In this document: positions 6,043-9,745 of the stretch, piece after piece
How the letters are laid out: each line of letters begins with the position of its first letter
Position numbering within the stretch: the first letter of the stretch is position 1
Assembly (NCBI GenBank): GCA_007123395.1
Contig: SKLD01000535.1
Span: 1-9,745 of the forward strand
DNA from: Opitutales bacterium
GTDB lineage: Bacteria > Verrucomicrobiota > Verrucomicrobiia > Opitutales > Oceanipulchritudinaceae
Reading direction: 5' to 3'
DNA: 9,745 nt
Notes under the pieces: generated by a model
What the model was told of the DNA's origin: nothing
Databases searched by the model: none
What the model saw: only the letters and a program-made list of their open reading frames with translations
Made by a program: the position numbers and the translations under genes

Positions 6043-6854
6043 GATTGCTTTTCCTCCTCCGGTTCTTCCTTCGGGTATTCCTTTTCTGCGATGTGAATAA
6101 AAAAATCAGGGTCATCCTGCCTGTAGGTTTCCTGAAAATCCCCGTAAGTCGAAACCTGCTGGAACCCAACCTCTTTCATCAGGCGGGTCACATAGGACGC
6201 GCGCAGGGGAAACATATTCAGGTGGTATTGGGACTTGTCCGGAAATGTATAACAAAAGCGCGCCAGGCCGTCATCCACGTGCTCCGGTTCCGCGCTCACA
6301 TTGTCACCACAATAGTAATACGTGTGCTTGGAGGAAAACCCGTTGTCGAGGATTGCATCGTAGTTGCGCTGGTCGAGAATCAGAATGCCGTCATGCCGCA
6401 GGGCAGCGTAAAATTCGGCGAGCGCCTTGCGCCGGTCACGCTCGGAAAAGAGATGCGTGAAGCTGTTGCCCAAGCAGATGACGGCATCGAATTTATTATG
6501 CACATCACGGTTGAGCCAGCGCCAGTCGGCGTGGACCGTGCGCAGGATGTGGCCGCGGCGGCGACTGTTGTCAAAGGCCTTTCCAAGCATTTCCATGCTG
6601 CCGTCGGCGCTGGTCACATCAAAGCCCTCCTGCACGAGACGCACGGAGTGGAATCCCGTGCCTGTGGCCACATCGAGGACGCGCTTTTTGCCGCGTTTTT
6701 TCAGTTCGCGGATGAAGAAATCGCCCTCGCTTTCGGCGCGGGCTTCCCAGTTGATGAGTTCGTCCCATTTGTCGACGAACGACTTTACGTATTCCGACTT
6801 GTAGTGATCCGTTGCACGGACCGTCGTTGGGTTTTTGCCGTAGTTTTGTTCCAT
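6039..6854 (-). CDS. gsmt: Glycine/sarcosine N-methyltransferase (GSMT)
   Basis: GSMT carries out the first two methylations of glycine, to sarcosine and dimethylglycine, with S-adenosylmethionine, starting betaine synthesis from glycine. With the start at 6854 it has 271 residues, the usual size. The blocks FVDKWDELINWEARAESEG (26-44), motif I VLDVATGTGFHS (59-70), ADWRWL (109-114), CLGNSFTHLFSERDRR (127-142), DQRNYDAILDNGF (161-173) and YGDFQETY (237-244) are characteristic. An upstream ATG at 6890 would add twelve residues; I prefer 6854 because family proteins begin near the NYGKNP block. Neither start has a clear ribosome site. The tail after 257 is acidic (PKEEPEEE). The gene is visibly more A+T-rich than the sulfur and ABC genes: 6061-6120 is about 43% GC by hand count. 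That suggests a separate origin. It heads a three-gene operon. Confidence 0.93.
   Translation of the reverse strand: MEQNYGKNPTTVRATDHYKSEYVKSFVDKWDELINWEARAESEGDFFIRELKKRGKKRVLDVATGTGFHSVRLVQEGFDVTSADGSMEMLGKAFDNSRRRGHILRTVHADWRWLNRDVHNKFDAVICLGNSFTHLFSERDRRKALAEFYAALRHDGILILDQRNYDAILDNGFSSKHTYYYCGDNVSAEPEHVDDGLARFCYTFPDKSQYHLNMFPLRASYVTRLMKEVGFQQVSTYGDFQETYRQDDPDFFIHIAEKEYPKEEPEEEKQS
6051..6060 (-). promoter_or_regulatory. Strong ribosome binding site for SDMT
   Basis: On the - strand GGAGGAGGAA ends eight bases before the SDMT ATG and lies within the last codons of GSMT. It is the strongest Shine-Dalgarno that I see in the window. It suggests that the second enzyme is translated at least as well as the first. 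Confidence 0.7.
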
Positions 6855-6940
6855 TGTTATTCGATTTTCGGTTGGTTTGTCTCCACACATCTGCGGGATC
6901 GCTTCGCGGCCCGCGGCAGGCGGATTCCGGAAAAGAACGC

Positions 6941-6954
6941 AACGCCATGGCGTT
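6941..6954. promoter_or_regulatory. Candidate operator palindrome 1
   Basis: AACGCCATGGCGTT is a perfect 14-base palindrome about 87 bases upstream of the GSMT start. Its position suits a site for a dimeric regulator of the betaine operon. A nine-base copy of its core (GCCATGGCG) lies at 7177-7185, close to the ABC operon start. The function is inferred from symmetry only. Confidence 0.35.
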
Positions 6955-6991
6955 CCGCTTCCAGTGAATTCTTATGTTTGCTTCCTGCAAA

Positions 6992-7004
6992 AGACATAAT
7001 GTCT
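6992..7004. promoter_or_regulatory. Candidate operator palindrome 2
   Basis: AGACAT and ATGTCT flank a single A, giving a perfect 6-1-6 inverted repeat in a locally A+T-rich stretch between the divergent operons. Short, A+T-rich and symmetric, it resembles a binding site for a helix-turn-helix dimer. No repeat of it was noticed elsewhere in the window. Confidence 0.4.
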
Positions 7005-7044
7005 GTGCGTCCCGGTGGCGAGTGACCGAGGACATGCGGCGCAA

Positions 7045-7071
7045 GGCCATTAGCCGATCTAATGAACGGCC
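7045..7071. promoter_or_regulatory. Candidate operator/hairpin 3
   Basis: CATTAG and CTAATG are separated by CCGAT (7048-7064), and GGCC/GGCC outside can extend the stem past a small bulge. It may be an operator of the 6-5-6 type or an RNA hairpin in the leader of the ABC operon. No T-run follows on either strand, so it is not a simple terminator. Confidence 0.35.
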
Positions 7072-7213
7072 AAAGCAGCAATCGTTTCCCACCGTTGAAA
7101 GGTTTTCCGCCGAATGCAAAGGATTATTCGAAAAGAATTCCGGTGCCTGCCGACGCGGACCGCTGCGATGCGGTTTGCCATGGCGGTGAGCCTCCGCAGA
7201 ATCCGCCGTTTTC

Positions 7214-7978
7214 ATGATGTCGAAAGCTCCGGAAATCGAGTTTAGCCAAGTGTCGAAGCGATTCGGCGCGGGACCGCTCGTGCTCGACGGGCTCGACCTA
7301 AGGGCGGCGCCCGGCGAGTTTATCAGCGTCATCGGGCCGAGTGGATGCGGCAAAACAACCTTTCTGCGCATGGTCGCGGGCCTCAGCCAACCGAGCGGCG
7401 GAGAAATCCGGTTTGGCATACAGTCGGACGACGCCCGCCCGGAACTCGCCTTTATATTCCAGGAAGCGACCCTGCTGCCGTGGCTCACCGTCCTCGCCAA
7501 CATCGAGCTTCCCCTCCGCCTCCGCGGCGAACCCCTCGCGCGGCGGCGGAAGACGGCGGAGCGGCTCGCCGCCGAACTCGGGCTGGGCGCGGCAGGGCGC
7601 TACCACCCCCGCCAACTTTCCGGCGGCATGAAAATGCGCGTCTCGCTCGCCCGCGCCCTGAGTCTCTCACCCGACGTCCTCCTCCTCGACGAGCCCTTCG
7701 GCGCGCTCGACGCCATCACGCGCAACCGGCTCAACGAGGACCTGCTTGCCCTGCACCGGCGCGAGGGGTGGTCGGCGTTTTTCGTGACCCACTCCGTGAC
7801 CGAAGCCGTGTTTCTGGCCGACCGCATCCTCGTCCTTGCGGCGGACCCGGCCCGTGTCGAAACGATCATCCCCGTCGATCTGCCCCGCGAGCGCACGCTC
7901 GCGCTGCGCGAAAGCGACGAGTTCCATGACGCCGTGGCCGAGGCCACGCGCCGCATGCACAACATCCTCGCACGATGA
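7214..7978 (+). CDS. ABC importer ATPase (SsuB/TauB/ThiZ type)
   Basis: This is the nucleotide-binding subunit that powers the importer encoded by the next two genes, at the cytoplasmic face of the membrane. The 254 residues carry Walker A GPSGCGKTT (41-49), the Q-loop Gln83 in IFQEATLLPWLTV, the signature LSGGM (135-139), Walker B LLLDEPFGALD (156-166) and the switch His193 in FFVTHSVTEAVFLADRI. The LLPWLTV and THSVTEAVFLADR blocks are typical of the nitrate/sulfonate/taurine and thiamine-precursor importer branch. All catalytic residues are present. Two adjacent ATG codons (7214, 7217) can serve as start, and no good Shine-Dalgarno is seen. The stop overlaps the permease start by 4 nt. Local GC is very high (7501-7560 about 77% by hand count), unlike the betaine genes. 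Confidence 0.9.
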   Translation: MMSKAPEIEFSQVSKRFGAGPLVLDGLDLRAAPGEFISVIGPSGCGKTTFLRMVAGLSQPSGGEIRFGIQSDDARPELAFIFQEATLLPWLTVLANIELPLRLRGEPLARRRKTAERLAAELGLGAAGRYHPRQLSGGMKMRVSLARALSLSPDVLLLDEPFGALDAITRNRLNEDLLALHRREGWSAFFVTHSVTEAVFLADRILVLAADPARVETIIPVDLPRERTLALRESDEFHDAVAEATRRMHNILAR

Positions 7979-8775
7979 ACTCGACGGGCACATGGCGCGA
8001 ATACATCGGATGGCCGCTGCTCTTCGGCGCGGGGCTGCTGGCCCTGTGGTATGCCGTGAAACACGCCTTCGGCCTGCCCGCTTACACCCTGCCCGCCCCG
8101 CACGAGGTTCTCGCCGCGCTGCGCGACGACCGCGACACCCTCACCCGCGCCGCCCTCGCCACGGCCAAGGGATCGCTCACCGGTTTCAGCGCCGCCGTGG
8201 GGCTGGGTTTCGCTCTCAGTCTCCTCATCGCGGCCTTCCGTGTCCTTCGTATCGGGCTTTATCCCTATGTGATTTTCATGCAGATGGTGCCGATCATTGC
8301 GACCGCCGCGATCATCGTCACATGGCTCGACGCCGGACTGCCCTCGGTCGCAGCCATTGCCTTTCTCATTGGTTTTTTCCCGGTCGTGGCGAGCACCGTG
8401 GCGGGCCTGCACTCCGTGCCGTCGCAGCAAGTCGAGCTGTTCCGCCTCTACAAGGCGCGCCCATGGCAGGAATTGTTTTACCTGCGCGTCCCGGCATCGC
8501 TGCCCCACTTTTTCACGGGGACCAAAATCGCCGCCACCCTCGCCGTCATCGGCTCGGTGACGGGCGAAATCTTTGCCGGCAGCACGGCACGCGGCGGCGG
8601 TCTTGGATTTATGATTCTCATCTACAAATCGTCGGTGAACACCCCCGGCATCTTCGCCGCGACCCTCCTGTGCTGCATCCTCGGCTTTCTCTTTGTCGGC
8701 ACCGTCCTTCTTCTCAAACGTATCCTCCTGCGCAAATGGCACGACTCACTCGACACCGATTTCAATCCGCTCTGA
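7975..8775 (+). CDS. ABC importer permease
   Basis: This is the membrane subunit of the importer, of the BPD_transp_1 (SsuC/TauC/ThiX-like) type, with 266 residues. Hydrophobic segments lie at about 13-29, 68-88, 94-117, 122-144, 185-199 and 225-248, fitting the usual six helices. The EAA-type loop that docks on the ATPase is at about 153-186 (VELFRLYKARPWQELFYL, then the PASLPHFFTGTKIA block). The start at 7975 overlaps the ATPase stop (ATGA). Its last 40 bases overlap the lipoprotein gene in another frame. With the ATPase and the NMT1-like lipoprotein it makes a complete importer of the family that moves sulfonates, nitrate, thiamine pyrimidines and similar compounds; the permease does not reveal the substrate. 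Confidence 0.88.
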   Translation: MNSTGTWREYIGWPLLFGAGLLALWYAVKHAFGLPAYTLPAPHEVLAALRDDRDTLTRAALATAKGSLTGFSAAVGLGFALSLLIAAFRVLRIGLYPYVIFMQMVPIIATAAIIVTWLDAGLPSVAAIAFLIGFFPVVASTVAGLHSVPSQQVELFRLYKARPWQELFYLRVPASLPHFFTGTKIAATLAVIGSVTGEIFAGSTARGGGLGFMILIYKSSVNTPGIFAATLLCCILGFLFVGTVLLLKRILLRKWHDSLDTDFNPL

Positions 8776-9745
8776 CAGCGGCGGCGGGACGGCTCGCCGC
8801 AACAGCCCTCACACTCCTCATCGCCGGCTGCGGAAAGGCGGGCGACGGCCCCGCCGAGCCCACACCGGAGAATCCGTTCCGCATCGTCCTGCAAACCGAC
8901 TGGTTCGCGCAGCCGGAGCACGGCGGCTTCTACCAAGCCCTCGAGAAAGGCTACTACCGCGAGGCGGGGCTCGACGTGGAAATCCTCGAAGGCGGCCCCA
9001 ACGCCATGTCCGTGCAGAAGGTGCTGAGTCGGCGCGCGCACTTCGCCATGAACCGCGCCGACACCGTCATGACCTTCGCCAAGCGGGGCATGCCCGTCGT
9101 CATGGTCATGGCCACGCTGCAGCACGACCCGCAGGGCATCCTCCTGCACGCCGACGATCCCGCGCAAACGGTCGAAGACCTCGACGGACGCCGTGTCATG
9201 GCCGTCCCCGGCCTCGCGTGGATCGCGTATGTGCAACGCAAATACAACATCACGCTCGACATCATTCCCCACGACTTCGGGATGGACCGGTTTCTCGCCG
9301 ACCCGCGCTTCATCCAGCAGTGCCTCGTCACCAACGAGCCCTACTACATGGAGAAACACGGCGCGGAGGTGCGCGTTCTGCGGCTGGCGGACACCGGCTT
9401 CAACCCCTACCACGGGATCTACTGCCGCCGCGACTTCGCGGAGGCGCGCCCCGATATCGTGCAGCGCTTTGTCGACGCCTCCATCCGCGGTTGGACGGAC
9501 TTCATTGAGGGCGACCCCGCCCCTGCCTTCGCCGCCATCGCCGCGCGCAACCCGAAGATGACGCCCGACTTCATGGCCTACGCCCGCGACCGCCTCGTCG
9601 AAGACCGTCTCGTCACGGGCTTTCCCGAACGCGGCGAAGCCGTCGGCCGCCTCGACCCGGAGCGCATGCGCGCCCTGCGCGACGAACTCCACGACCTTCG
9701 CATCCTCGACGAGCGACTGCCGCTGGAAACCTTTTTCACGGACGC
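8736..9745 (+). CDS. NMT1/THI5-like substrate-binding lipoprotein, 3' partial
   Basis: This is the extracytoplasmic binding component of the importer. The frame is open from ATG 8736 to the window end, about 336 codons, near the usual full length, so little is missing. A lipobox LLIAGC places the lipidated cysteine at residue 32, so the mature protein is membrane-tethered. The mature part begins with the family block IVLQTDWFAQPEHGGFYQALEKGYYREAGLDVE (about 50-82). It continues with GGPNAMSVQKVLSRRAHFAMNRAD, the DLDGRRVMAVPG segment and FIQQCLVTNEPYYMEKHG, all typical of the NMT1/THI5 fold. Relatives bind the thiamine pyrimidine HMP or formylaminopyrimidine, riboflavin or other small molecules. 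Substrate is not assignable: no thiamine genes or TPP riboswitch are adjacent. The start lies 40 bp inside the permease gene, which implies tight coupling. Confidence 0.85.
   Translation, partial: MARLTRHRFQSALTAAAGRLAATALTLLIAGCGKAGDGPAEPTPENPFRIVLQTDWFAQPEHGGFYQALEKGYYREAGLDVEILEGGPNAMSVQKVLSRRAHFAMNRADTVMTFAKRGMPVVMVMATLQHDPQGILLHADDPAQTVEDLDGRRVMAVPGLAWIAYVQRKYNITLDIIPHDFGMDRFLADPRFIQQCLVTNEPYYMEKHGAEVRVLRLADTGFNPYHGIYCRRDFAEARPDIVQRFVDASIRGWTDFIEGDPAPAFAAIAARNPKMTPDFMAYARDRLVEDRLVTGFPERGEAVGRLDPERMRALRDELHDLRILDERLPLETFFTD

Larger units (their letters stand above)
6855..7213. promoter_or_regulatory. Divergent intergenic region with three inverted repeats
   Basis: This 359-bp region separates the leftward betaine operon from the rightward ABC importer and should hold both promoters. 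I see three good inverted repeats: AACGCCATGGCGTT (6941-6954), AGACAT-A-ATGTCT (6992-7004) and CATTAG-CCGAT-CTAATG (7048-7064). A shorter hairpin, ACCGC-TGCGAT-GCGGT, lies at 7159-7174. The core GCCATGGCG of the first recurs at 7177-7185. On the + strand TTGAAA (7095-7100) is a -35-like box without a good -10 at normal spacing. No thiamine, glycine, SAM or SAH riboswitch core is recognisable. Short open frames here look like noise. Confidence 0.55.

Noticed and set aside
5119..6096. Open frame on the + strand opposite SDMT
   Set aside because: SDMT on the - strand has full-length family motifs, a strong ribosome site and coupling to GSMT; the + frame is its shadow.
6974..7189. Short open frame in the divergent intergenic region
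   Set aside because: No ribosome site or domain is seen, and it runs across the palindromes; more likely regulatory DNA.
6855..7213. TPP, glycine, SAM or SAH riboswitch before either operon
   Set aside because: I looked for the conserved core strings, such as CTGAGA for TPP, and found none. CCGAGGACATGCGGC near 7026 only weakly recalls an SAH riboswitch and lacks the pairing partner segments.
7600..8742. Long open frame on the - strand opposite the ABC genes
   Set aside because: The ATPase and permease have complete family motifs on the + strand; the antisense frame is Arg/Gly/Glu-rich without a domain.
8622..9692. 356-codon open frame on the - strand opposite the binding lipoprotein
   Set aside because: The + strand frame has a lipobox and NMT1 motifs; the antisense product resembles no family.

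Overview
The window is a GC-rich bacterial segment with no rRNA, tRNA or CRISPR. Gene content suggests a halotolerant or marine bacterium with sulfur-oxidising ability. I lean towards Verrucomicrobiota (Opitutia-like): the small CxxC/CxxC zinc-ribbon membrane protein with a DFxYDEFxxREFG motif and the long Y1 transposase resemble proteins I associate with that group. A halophilic gammaproteobacterium such as an Ectothiorhodospira relative is not excluded, because flavocytochrome c and glycine-to-betaine methyltransferases also occur there.

Layout. (1) 1-878, + strand: a Y1 (HUH) transposase of the REP-associated/IS200-like type, cut by the window start, with GTAG-hairpin repeats at its 3' end. 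(2) 1017-4739, + strand: a sulfur cluster made of a monoheme cytochrome c (FccA), the FccB flavoprotein of sulfide dehydrogenase, a YeeE/YedE-type sulfur transporter, and a single-chain SoxY-SoxZ fusion. fccA and fccB overlap by 4 nt. The gaps before the transporter and before soxYZ are about 50 and 56 bp. (3) 4902-6854, - strand: an operon for glycine sarcosine N-methyltransferase and sarcosine/dimethylglycine N-methyltransferase (glycine betaine synthesis from glycine and SAM), followed by the zinc-ribbon membrane protein. It converges on soxYZ. (4) 6855-7213: a 359-bp divergent intergenic region with three clear inverted repeats and no recognised riboswitch. (5) 7214-9745, + strand: an ABC importer operon (ATPase, permease, NMT1/THI5-like lipoprotein). 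All three genes overlap, and the last runs off the window end.

How the genes work together. FccAB should oxidise sulfide (or a persulfide) in the periplasm. The SoxYZ fusion offers a cysteine that could carry the resulting sulfane sulfur, and the YeeE/YedE protein could bring thiosulfate or another reduced sulfur species into the cytoplasm. No SoxB, SoxXA or SoxCD is present here, so this looks like a compact sulfide-to-carrier module rather than a full Sox system; the missing parts could lie elsewhere in the genome. The betaine operon is an independent osmoprotection function. Part of it is clearly more A+T-rich than its neighbours, which fits acquisition by transfer. The ABC importer belongs to the family that takes up thiamine pyrimidine precursors and other small aromatic or amine compounds; its substrate cannot be fixed from sequence alone.
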